This document shows, piece by piece, positions 45,294 through 54,085 of a stretch of DNA of 64,000 bases (position 1 is the first letter of the stretch; every line of letters starts with the position of its first letter). Made by a program: the position numbers and the translations under genes. Origin of the DNA: Burkholderiaceae bacterium (GTDB lineage Bacteria > Pseudomonadota > Gammaproteobacteria > Burkholderiales > Burkholderiaceae_C); assembly GCA_030123545.1 (NCBI GenBank), contig CP126124.1, forward strand, positions 1-64,000. The letters are read 5' to 3'. The notes below the pieces were generated by a model. That model saw nothing but the letters and a program-made list of their open reading frames with translations. It was not told the DNA's origin and ran no database searches.

Positions 45294-45899
45294 ATGCTCG
45301 CCGACACCCACGCCCAGCGCGTCCTCGACCTGGCCAGCCAGAAGGGACTGCTGCGCGCCAGCGATCTGGGCGCCATCGAAGCGCCCCGGGTCGTCCTGAC
45401 ACGCCTGACCGCTGCGGGCCTGCTGGACAAGGTCGGGCGCGGCCTCTACCGCCTGCCCCGCCATCCAGGGTCGGAGAACGAAGGACTGGCGACCATCGCC
45501 ACCAAAGTCCCGCAGGCCGTGTTCTGCCTGCTGACCGCGCTCCAGTTCCACGAGCTGACGACTCAACTACCGCGCCAGATCTGGATCGCCATGCCGCGCG
45601 GCAGCCATGTGCCCCGTATCGACTACCCGCCGGTCAAGATGGTGCAGATGACCGGCGATGTTTACACGGCAGGCATCGAGGAGCATCTGCGTGACGGTGT
45701 GAAGCTGCGGGTCTACGGCGCGGCCAAGACGGTCGTGGATTGCTTCAAGCATCGCAACAAGATCGGTCTGGACGTGGCGCTGGAGGCGCTGAAGGACGTG
45801 CGCGCCAAACGCAAGGCCTCGGCCGACGACCTCTGGCGCTATGCGAAAGTCTGCCGGGTGACAAACGTGATGCGTCCTTATCTGGAGGCTGTCGAGTGA
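45294..45899 (+). CDS. abiEi: Type IV toxin-antitoxin system antitoxin AbiEi
   Basis: 201-aa protein. The N-terminal winged helix (RVLDLASQKGLLRASDLGAI ... LTRLTAAGLLDKVGRGLYRL) is the AbiEi DNA-binding domain; the C-terminal antitoxin domain includes RQIWIAMPRG and KTVVDCFKHRNKIGLDVALE. AbiEi represses the operon and counteracts AbiEii without binding it directly (type IV). It overlaps abiEii by GTGA. Located on the tRNA-Phe island; such pairs give phage abortive infection or stabilise islands. Confidence 0.9.
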   Translation: MLADTHAQRVLDLASQKGLLRASDLGAIEAPRVVLTRLTAAGLLDKVGRGLYRLPRHPGSENEGLATIATKVPQAVFCLLTALQFHELTTQLPRQIWIAMPRGSHVPRIDYPPVKMVQMTGDVYTAGIEEHLRDGVKLRVYGAAKTVVDCFKHRNKIGLDVALEALKDVRAKRKASADDLWRYAKVCRVTNVMRPYLEAVE

Positions 45900-46747
45900 G
45901 CAATATCGCCGCCTCCGTCCGTGCTCGCCTGCTCAATGTCGCGAAGGCGCAGGGCGTGGATTTCAATCAGGTGCTGGTGCGCTTCGCGCTGGAACGCATG
46001 CTCTACCGACTGACGCAATCGCAGCACGCGGATCATTTTCTGCTCAAGGGCGCGCTGCTGTTCACGCTCTGGTACGACATACCGCACCGGGCCACGCGCG
46101 ACGCCGACCTGCTGGGCTTCGGCGCGAGCGATCTGGAGTCGGTCGCGCAGGTCTTCCGCGAAATCGCCGCCGTCGCCGTGGACGATGGCATCGTGTTCGA
46201 TCCTGCCTCCGTCACCGCCCTGGAAATCCGCAAGGAAGCAGGCTACGGCGGTGTCCGCGTGATCATCGCGGGCGAACTGGCCAAGGCGCGCTGCAAGACC
46301 CAGATCGACGTCGGCTTCGGCGATGCCGTCACGCCCGGCCCGGTGGATTCGGTCTATCCCGTGCTGTTGGACGACTTGCCTGCGCCTCGGCTTCGGGCCT
46401 ATCCAACCTACACCGTCGTCGCGGAAAAGCTTCATGCCATCGCGTTGCTGGGCATGACGAACAGCCGCGTGAAGGACTATTTCGACTTGTCGGTGCTGCT
46501 GGAACGCGAAAACCTCGACGCCGGCCTACTGGCCCAAGCGATCAAGGCGACGTTCGAGCGGCGCGGCATGGCCGTGCCCGACGAACTGCCGGTCGGCCTC
46601 ACGGACGAGTTCGCGCGCGATGCGTCGCGGCAGGCACTGTGGCAGGCATTCGCCAAGAAGAACGAACTTGTCCCCGAACCCTTGGCCGCCATCGTGGATC
46701 GGCTGCGGGCAGCCTTGGAACCAGCATTGATCCAGACCGATCGATGA
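45896..46747 (+). CDS. abiEii: Type IV toxin AbiEii nucleotidyltransferase
   Basis: 283-aa nucleotidyltransferase toxin. The four expected motifs are present: HFLLKGALLFTLW followed by ATRDADLLG (D-x-D site), KTQIDVGFGDA (K-x-D region), and VVAEKLHAIALLG with RVKDYFDLSVLL. AbiEii blocks growth by nucleotide transfer to tRNA or other RNA. The GTG start at 45896 overlaps the abiEi stop. Its stop codon coincides, within about a codon, with the point where the opposite-strand lipase-like gene loses its own sequence, so the cassette end defines that junction. Confidence 0.9.
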   Translation: MSNIAASVRARLLNVAKAQGVDFNQVLVRFALERMLYRLTQSQHADHFLLKGALLFTLWYDIPHRATRDADLLGFGASDLESVAQVFREIAAVAVDDGIVFDPASVTALEIRKEAGYGGVRVIIAGELAKARCKTQIDVGFGDAVTPGPVDSVYPVLLDDLPAPRLRAYPTYTVVAEKLHAIALLGMTNSRVKDYFDLSVLLERENLDAGLLAQAIKATFERRGMAVPDELPVGLTDEFARDASRQALWQAFAKKNELVPEPLAAIVDRLRAALEPALIQTDR

Positions 46748-49202
46748 CAGCCTCTTCGCCCTGGGCATCGGTGTAGGTGGGCGTGTAGTCGTTTATGGTG
46801 CCCGTCCACACTGTGCCGTTGGGCAGCGTGCCGGACCAATCCCCTTCCTGCACACCATCGCTCGTGGTGTGATAGCTCCCGGTGAGCTGCCCGCTGGCGC
46901 CGTACTGGAACGCCGTGGTGTCGCCCTGGGCATCCTGGTAGTACACGTTGTAGCTGCCGTCGGCATTGGCCACCTTGCTGAACGACGCGCCGTCGGGGTC
47001 GATCACCAGGCCGGCGGCCACGGTCTGCTGGTCGGCGATGGCGGTGCCGCCGGGCGCCAAGTCGGTCACCGTCACGTCGCCGTTGGCCAGGTAGTCGTAG
47101 GTGGCCTGCGTGCTGCCGTCGGCGTTGAGCATCGCCACCTCGTAGGTGCCATCGCCGTTCCAGATGTCTTCGCTGGTGACGGTGCCGCCGGCATTGGTGT
47201 TGACGACCACGATGCTGCCTTGCCCGTTGAGCGTCACCGTGCCCGTGGTGCCGTCGCGCGTATCGCTGAACGTGCCCGAGCCCGAACCGTCGGCGTTGAA
47301 GCTGTCGCTGCCGGTGACCGAGGGCGTGGTGCTTGAACCATCGGTGTCCGACCACTTGTCGGACAACAGCACGCCCTGGGCGCTGTAGTGGCTCACCGTG
47401 GTGCCATTGAGCTCCGCGGTCTGGCGGTACGTGCTGCCGTCCACCGCCGTGTCGTTCTTGACGTACACGCCGCTGGCGTTGAGGACCTCCGAGCCAGAGG
47501 TGCAGTCGGCCTGGGCCCAGCCCACGTAGACCGCCGCGCCGTTGGGCGAGCCGTCCGGATTGGCGTTGACCCAGGTGTCGCCGATGAAGGCGCCGGCGCT
47601 GTTGTACTGGTTGGTGTATTCGGAGCCGCCGCTGTAGCTCTGCGTCGTGCGAGCCACGGTGAGGTCGTTCACGCCCGAGCCGCTGGACGAGGACTGGGAG
47701 GTCTGGCTGCCGCCTGCGGCAAAATTGTTGGTGGTGCCGACGTTGGAGGCGTTGTACTCGTCGGTGCTGTAGCTGCCGTCTGGGTTCTGCAGGATGTAGG
47801 CGCCCGACTGCGGCACCGACAGGGGGCCGCCGCCGGGCTCTTCGGTCAATCCATCGTTGAACTGGGCCACGCTGCCCGAGCTGCCGTCCGAGTGCACCCA
47901 GGTCGAGCGCGTCTCCTGGCCGCTCTGGGTGAAGTAGTCGGTGGTGATGTTGCCCTGGCCGTCGTCGACCACGGTGGCGTAGGCGCCGCTTTCGTAGGTG
48001 ACCTTGCTGGTTGAAGAACCATCGGGGTTGTAGGTGTCAATGCCCTTGGCGCCGCTGGCGTTGCTCCAGGTGTCGGACGTGACGGCGCTTCCGTCCGCGC
48101 TGAAATTCAGCGTCTCCTGGAAGCCGTCGTTGTTCGAGATTGTCCCGTTCGTCCCGGTAAACGCCGTCGTGATGACGTGTCCCATGGAGCCGGTGAGCGT
48201 CTGGCCGGTCGAGTCGCCGCTCGCAGTGAAGGTTTCCGCGACGGTACCGGAATTCGACGGCGGCGGGCTGCCGGCGGAGCCGCCCGGGTTGAAAAGGCTG
48301 CTGTAGAGCGCGGCCTTCTGACTCGGCGTCATCCCGTAGTACTGACTGGGCGAGAGATTGGCCAAAAAGTCGACGATGGATTGGTTGAGCTGGTCCGGCG
48401 CATAGCTCTGCAAATCGACGCCGCCCAGCGCCGGATCGCTTCGCAAGTAGTCGGTGATGCGCTGGATCTTGTGGTTGTAGTTGAACGCAGACTCGTAAAG
48501 TCCGATGATGGTGCCGGCAGCAGCGCCCAGCAGGCCAGCCAGCGCGAAACCTTCCGTGGCCGCCGCCGCCACGCTGCCGCCGACGGTGACGGAGGGCCCG
48601 TTCACCGTCACCAGGTTTCCGTCGTAGGTTCCCGCGATGTGAACGCCTTCACCGGCGTTGACGATGTTGACCGCGTTGTGGTTGGTCGCGCCTGCCGCCA
48701 CGCCGGCATTGATGCCCGCTCCGTTGAAGGTCACGGCTTCCGTCGGAGCAAGGTTGGTACCGTGCGCGACGACATAGTCGGCCTCCTGCCCGCCCAGCGA
48801 ATGGCCGGTTTCGATGACGTTGATATTCGCACTGACATTGCCCTTCACCCAGCCCACGACGTAGTTGTAGTAAGCCTCCGCATCTTGGTCACTTGGGGCT
48901 GTGATCCCGAGCGCGACATCGAAGTCCGACGCGGCATCGGCGAACCCTGTCGTGCCACGGTTGGCGATGATGACCTGGGTGACGCCGTTGATGGTCTTGT
49001 AGAACGCGATGCCCTGGTAGTTGTCATTGGAGACCGTGCTGTATCGGTCACTGACCGGAACCTCGGTCCATCCGTCTGCGATCAGGTCGGCGATGCTTTG
49101 GCCCGGCGCGCCCAGCGGGTCGTAGGCCGCGGCGCTCAATGTCTCTGCCGCCTGGATCGTCGCGGCGTCCAGGTTCACGGTCAACGGGTCGATGCTCGAC
49201 AT
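46599..49202 (-). pseudogene. Large lipase_3-type repeat exoprotein, 3' end lost at abiEii
   Basis: Open frame of 867 codons. Residues 1 to about 170 form a class-3 lipase domain: oxyanion strand VIIANRGTTGF, then nucleophile elbow ETGHSLGGQE (S135). From about 330 the chain is Ser/Thr/Gly/Asp-rich with repeated units ending in DGS and containing DxW or YN (e.g. TYNPDGSSTSKVTYESG), like secreted adhesin or type-I-secretion substrates; no signal peptide is present. Past 46748 the frame only reads antisense to abiEii, so the natural C-terminus, where a secretion signal would lie, is missing. A very good AAGGAGG site precedes ATG 49202. It follows the WD40 gene by 28 bp. Confidence 0.75.
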
Positions 49203-49230
49203 GAAATTCCTCCTTGAAGTTTGAAAGGCA

Positions 49231-49755
49231 TCACGGGTTGTCTTGAAGGGTCCAGATCATTAGATTGCGTCCTGAGGTCACGACAAATCGGGGGCCACGC
49301 CGTTCGACGGCGATCGCAAACATGCTCACGCTGAACGCGTGCACGGTGTCGACCAACCGCAATGTGTGGGCGTCGATGATGTCGATGGGGCCATCTTTGT
49401 CTCGGAACGCCGCAAGCAAGTAGCGGCCGTCGGCGGTGTAGGCGAGCGCGCTGTTGTCGGCCGCATCCTCGCTCGGGCCGCCGAGCGGGGTGGCGAGCAG
49501 CGCGTGGGTATTGGCATCCCAGACAGCCACCGCAATGTCTGGCGAGGACTTCGTCGTCTGGATATTCCCGGTGGCCAGTTGCCTGCCGTCGGGACTGTAG
49601 GCGATTGATCGGACGCTGCCTTGCGGATAGGCCAGCAGGCCGTCCGCCAAGCCATCTCCCCGCAGGTTTGGCGGAGGGCCGTTCACGTCCCAGAACAGCA
49701 CGCGGCCCGAGGGAGGACCGGACAGCCGGCCGTCCCATTTATCAGGGTCTCTAAA
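49231..49755 (-). pseudogene. WD40-repeat protein, C-terminal part (split by IS copy 1)
   Basis: Continues the WD40 gene of 51330-52081. It encodes FRDPDKWDGRLSGPPSGRVL, then blades VRSIAYSPDGRQLATG...VAVWDANTHALLAT, SALAYTADGRYLLAAF and a last LMIWTLQDNP. Deleting IS copy 1 and one CTAAA target copy joins TTGW to FRDPD in one frame, giving a 423-aa protein. As it stands no start codon or ribosome-binding site serves this half. Confidence 0.85.
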
Positions 49756-51329
49756 CCCGGATATTTCACCAATAGTGGGTCGGCAGCCTCGTGCGTGAGC
49801 GCGTTGACATTGGTATCTGACGCCAATTTCAACCGAGGACTGCCGATGCCAAAGTGTACCGATGGGACGATGGATTTGGGGCGCGTGGGCCGGCGCATCA
49901 TCGAGGCCAACTTCGAAGGCGGTGACATTGGCTCGGACGGTGGAGTTTTGCTGCTGCGACGCGTCGATGAGCGCATTGGTTTGAGCCGATCTGCCGCAGC
50001 CGTGCTCAGCGACCCACGCGATCCGGGGCGCATCACGCATGGCCTGCGCGAGCTGCTGGCGCAGCGCGTCTACGGGTTGTGCTGCGGCTACGAAGACCTC
50101 AACGACCACGACATGCTGCGCTCGGACCTGCTGATGCAGACCGCCGTAGGCCGGGTCGATGCACTGGCCTCCTCGCCCACACTGTGCCGCCTGGAGAGCC
50201 GGGCCACACGCGCGCAGGCGCTGGCCCTGCATGGCGTACTGATCGAGCAGTTCATCGCCAGCCACCGGAGCGCGCCCGCGGAACTGGTGCTGGACATCGA
50301 CGCCTCGGATGTGCCCTTGCACGGCAGCCAGGAGAGTTGCGAGTTCCACGCCTACTACGACCACCACTGCTATCTGCCGCTGTACGTGTTCTGCGGCCAG
50401 GCCATGCTCGCTTGCGTCTTGCGGCGCAGCCGCATCGACGGGGCGAAGAACGCCGCGGCCGTCATCAAGCTGATCGTTGCGCGACTTCGCCGCGCGTGGC
50501 CCCAGGTGCGCATCATCGTGCGCGGTGACTCGGGGTTCTGCCGCCAGCGCCTGTTGCGCTGGTGCGAGCGCTCGGGCGTGAGCTACATCGTAGGTCTGGC
50601 GCGCAACGCGCGGCTGCAGGCCATCGTGCAGTACGCCGAGGCGATGCTGGCCGACGAATACGAACGCACGGGCGCCAAGCAGCGCCTGATCGGCGAGTTC
50701 GTCTACGCAGCCGATAGCTGGGACATCGAGCGGCGCGTGATCACGCGGCTGGAGTACGGTGCCCAAGGCAACAACCCGCGCTTCGTGGTGACCAACCTCC
50801 AAGGCGACGCCGTCCAGCTGTATGAGCGGCTGTACTGCCAGCGCGGCGAGGCGGAGAACCGCATCAAGGAGGCCCAGCTCGACCTGTTCGGCACCCGGGC
50901 CAGTTGCCAGCGCTTCGCGGCCAACCAGCTTCGCTTGTTGCTGGCGGCGCTGGCCTACACGCTGATGCAGCGGCTGCGCGATCTGGCGCTCAAGAACACC
51001 GAGTTGGAGCGCGCCGCCGCGGCCACGATCCGCGTGCGACTGCTCAAGATCGGCGCGGCCATCGTGCGCAACACACGCCGTGTGCGCGTGTTGCTGGCTT
51101 CGCACCACCCGATGCGCAGCATCTTCCTCAGCGCCGCACAGGCCCTGGCCCCCTGAACCTCATCCAGTGCTGTCCCCGGCACACTGACAAACAACGGGGG
51201 AAAGGGGGTGCTGCGCCCCGAAACAGCCAACAACCCCATCCAGTAGCTCGCATCGGCCCAAAGGGCCGCGCTCAATGCCCGCCAGCACGCCCGGTCAACA
51301 GCCATCGGCTTGCTGATGAAATATCCGGG
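49756..51329 (+). mobile_element. IS1380-family insertion sequence, copy 1
   Basis: 1574-bp element with terminal inverted repeats beginning CCCGGATATTTCA at both ends (right end as TGAAATATCCGGG). It is flanked by direct repeats CTAAA (49751-49755 and 51330-51334). It lies inside the WD40 gene and is intact. The encoded transposase is identical to that of copy 2 and the element length is the same. Transcription of the transposase is opposite to the disrupted gene. Confidence 0.92.
49846..51156 (+). CDS. IS1380-family DDE transposase (copy 1)
   Basis: 436-aa transposase. The catalytic acids fit LVLDIDASDVPLHG (first Asp), IIVRGDSGFCRQ (second Asp) and YCQRGEAENRIKEAQLDLFG (Glu), the spacing of IS1380/IS4-type DDE enzymes. 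ATG 49846 has GAGG 7 nt upstream; an in-frame GTG at 49795 would add 17 residues. The sequence is full length without frameshifts, so the element may still be active. Confidence 0.92.
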   Translation: MPKCTDGTMDLGRVGRRIIEANFEGGDIGSDGGVLLLRRVDERIGLSRSAAAVLSDPRDPGRITHGLRELLAQRVYGLCCGYEDLNDHDMLRSDLLMQTAVGRVDALASSPTLCRLESRATRAQALALHGVLIEQFIASHRSAPAELVLDIDASDVPLHGSQESCEFHAYYDHHCYLPLYVFCGQAMLACVLRRSRIDGAKNAAAVIKLIVARLRRAWPQVRIIVRGDSGFCRQRLLRWCERSGVSYIVGLARNARLQAIVQYAEAMLADEYERTGAKQRLIGEFVYAADSWDIERRVITRLEYGAQGNNPRFVVTNLQGDAVQLYERLYCQRGEAENRIKEAQLDLFGTRASCQRFAANQLRLLLAALAYTLMQRLRDLALKNTELERAAAATIRVRLLKIGAAIVRNTRRVRVLLASHHPMRSIFLSAAQALAP

Positions 51330-52081
51330 CTAAACCAGCCCGTAGTAGCAATGGCCAGTTGATCGGTGCCGGGGCGGAAGGTAGCTTTGTCCGTTGAAAA
51401 ATCAAAACCGTGGAGTGTCGGCAATGCACGAAAGTTCGTGCATGACTTCAGCGTCCACGTCTGGGTTACGTAGATACAAGTTTCTACGTTCACTGGCCCA
51501 GTCGGGCTTTTGGCCAACCAGCGCCCGTCCGGACTGAATGCGATGGCCGTGCAGCCCGGACTGTTCGGCGGGTCCGTCTTTATGTCCTTGACGAGGCTCC
51601 AAGTCGAGGTATCCCAAACCTTTAGGCCCCTTCCACAGCCCACGAGGTAGCGGCCGTCCGGGCTCCAGGCCAGTGCCTGGAACCCAGTTGCCGGGAATGT
51701 GTTCTGCAGAGTCTGTATCGCCTGCCGTGTGTTCACGTCCCAGACGTGGATAGTATTGGTCAGTATGCCGGTGTCGGCGATGTAGCGCCCGTCTGGACTC
51801 CAAGCCACCGAGGTCGGATAAAAGTCCTCGCGCAGCACCGCATAGGCCTTGGCGAGACGGCTGCTCTCCTGCGCGCCCGGCAGGATGCTGAGCAACCCGG
51901 CCCGGGCCGGCGTGGAAATAAGCAAAGCGGCCAGCGTCAGTAGCAGTGCGGCGAGCAAGGCTGCGCCGACGCTGTGCGGTGATGCTTTGCGATAAAGATA
52001 AAGGATGTACCCGGCGATGCCGCGGGCGCGCGTATGCGTTGCGTGCGCCACGCGCACGCCTTGACCTTGGATGTCACTCAC
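51330..52081 (-). pseudogene. WD40-repeat protein, N-terminal part (split by IS copy 1)
   Basis: Starts at GTG 52081 behind GGGAGG. Residues 1-35 are basic, then a hydrophobic segment (SVGAALLAALLLTLAALLIS, about 37-56) acts as signal anchor; the beta-propeller part would be periplasmic. Blades: VAWSPDGRYIADTG...IHVWDVNTRQA, LAWSPDGRYLVGCGRGLKVW, IAFSPDGRWLAKSP. The frame runs into the IS (TTGWFSPDI) and ends inside it, producing a truncated propeller. With the C-terminal half and the lipase-like gene it forms an operon on the minus strand. Confidence 0.85.
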
Positions 52082-52352
52082 CTGCTGGCCTCCCTCGGGG
52101 GCCGTGGAACGGCCCTTGATGTCTCAACTGTCGCTAAATGTTTCGTTCGAGCTTACACCGCCCTGTCGCGTGATCGCAATGCGGAAAAGCGCAGAAATCG
52201 GCCATCCGCCGGTCGCGGGCCGAGGTTAGCGGTCCATGTGTGGCATCGAACTCGCAGACAAAGTTGTTGATCGGAAACGGGAATTCGCTAACCTACCAAA
52301 TGGCTTTCGCGAGCTACTGCATTTCACAAATCTGCCTTCTTTGCGCAAAAGT
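52082..52352. other. Gap between WD40 promoter and glycosyltransferase fragment
   Basis: 271 bp without a supported gene. It must hold the promoter of the WD40 operon (minus strand), but no convincing -35/-10 pair was seen. A GGGCCGT/ACGGCCC inverted pair lies near 52100. Confidence 0.4.
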
Positions 52353-53465
52353 TCACACCGCGTGTTGAATGCGCGCGACAGCCACAGTCGCGCCGCCCAC
52401 CGTCGGCAGCAACGGTTCACAGCCCGGGCGGGTCGCCACCGCCTGCCATTGCCTGCGCAGCGCGTTCTCGGTGCTGAAGTCGGAATGGTTTTGCGCGAAG
52501 CGCCGCGCGGCCTCACGGTAGCGCGCGTCCGTCAGCAGTTCGTGCAGCAGGGACGCGCATTGCTCGGCCGTGCGCTGCGCGCGCAGCATTCGCCCGGCTC
52601 CGGTGCGTTCCAGCGGCAGGCCCGCCAGGTACTGCTCGACCACCTGGGGCGCGAGCAGCACCGGCACGCCGGCCAGCAGCGCGGTCGCGATGGTGCCAGC
52701 GCCGTAGGTGATGACCAGGTCGGCCTGCGGCAGTAGCGCCGCCAGATCGACAGGGTGTGGCAGAAACCGTATCCGGCCATGGCGCGCCTGCCATTCGGGC
52801 GGCAGGCCGGGCGCGGCGCAGATCACCTCGGCGTCCAGCGCCTGCAGCGCAGCCAGCAGGTTCTCGCAGCCGGGGACGCCGGGCCGCAGGTAGGCGAAGA
52901 TGCGCCGCGCGGCGCTGCCCTGCCAGGCGATGGCCGGCACGCTGGACAGGGCATGCACCGGGCCGATGTAGTCTGCCCGAGGCCGCGGCCCGAACGGGTC
53001 CAGCTCGGCGAAGGTGGTGAGCTGGACCTGCTCCGGCGGGAACAGGTCGCACAGCCTCGCCAGCGGGGCCTGGCCGCAGCAGCGCGCCAGATGCGGGTTG
53101 ATCTGCGCCAGCAGGGCTGCCTCGGTATCGTGCAGCATCGAATCAGGGGTGTCCTGCCATGGTCGAAAGCTGGGCAGCGGCGCCACGGCCGGCGGGATCT
53201 CGAACCCGGTGCCTGTCAGCAGAACCGGACACTGCGTCATGCGCGCCGCCAGCAGCGCGGTCGGCGCATGGTTGTAGACCAGGAGCGCGGGGCGGACCAA
53301 TTCGATCAGGGTGCGCCATCCGGCCAGCGCGCCGGCCAGCGCGGCGCCGTCGCCATAGCCTGCCTGCAGCAGCATGTCGGCGTAGTTCACCGGGGATACG
53401 GGCTTCTTGGCGGCGGGGCGCAGCAGCGGCGCCTGCAGCAGCGTGAAGCGCTCGGCGTGCAGCAG
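52353..53465 (-). pseudogene. Glycosyltransferase (UGT/MurG-like), 5'-truncated and fused to integrase fragment
   Basis: About 370 codons of a GT-B glycosyltransferase of the UGT/YjiC class. It enters abruptly at ALLHAERFTLLQAPL and continues YADMLLQAGYGDG, LLTGTGFEIPPAVAPLPSF. It has the C-terminal nucleotide-sugar region (RIRFLPHPVDLAALLPQADL, VITYGAGTIATALLAGVPVL, LAPQVVEQYLAGLPLERTG). The N-terminal acceptor-domain start is missing and replaced in frame by an integrase core-binding domain (junction near 53466). The piece is probably non-functional. It is the last segment of a 578-codon chimeric frame that begins at the integrase ATG once IS copy 2 is removed. Confidence 0.75.
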
Positions 53466-54085
53466 GGCCCAGCGCCAAATCTTGCGCGCATGATTGAACA
53501 GGACGCTCAGCAGCGCCTTCTCCTGCAGGATGGTCGCCGGCGCAATATCATCGCGGCGCATGGCGTCCACCAGCACCTGCAGGTCCTGCCGTGTGATGTC
53601 GGCCATCCAGCGCGTGGCCAGGAAGCGGCGATGCTGCTCGGTGCCAGCGGTCTTCGTGAGCAGCCCCTTGCGGTGCGCAGCCAGTCCCTTTGGGATGCGA
53701 CGCTCTCCCGCGTACGGTTCCAGCGCGACATCGAAGTACACGGTGTCAGCCGCCGCCCCGTCTTTCTTGGGCGCGCCGGCAGCCACCGGAGTCACCACGA
53801 CAGTGGCCAGGCCCGCCAGACGCAAGTAGGTGTTGATTCGGCACGCGTCCTGCTTCGCCCCTTTGAGGAACGGCAACCGTTCGAGCGCGTAGTCCTGCAG
53901 GGCCTGCGCCAGATGCGTCCGGTCGGGGCCGTCCGCGTGTGGCATGCCGAGCTTGTCAATCTGCGCCTTCCACGCACGCTCGGCTGCCTCAGCCTGCTTG
54001 GCCGTGCCGAAGCCGGACAGGTAATTCTCGCGTCCCTTGTACTGCGTGCGGATGCACCAGCCTCTGCCTTCCCGATACGGCTTAG

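Noticed and set aside
49231..51108. A single 625-codon minus-strand frame across the IS
   Set aside because: It is antisense to the transposase for two thirds of its length; only the last part is the genuine WD40 C-terminal half.
51330..54085. Composite transposon bounded by the two IS1380 copies
   Set aside because: Each copy has its own target-site duplication and each sits inside a separately disrupted gene, so they inserted independently.
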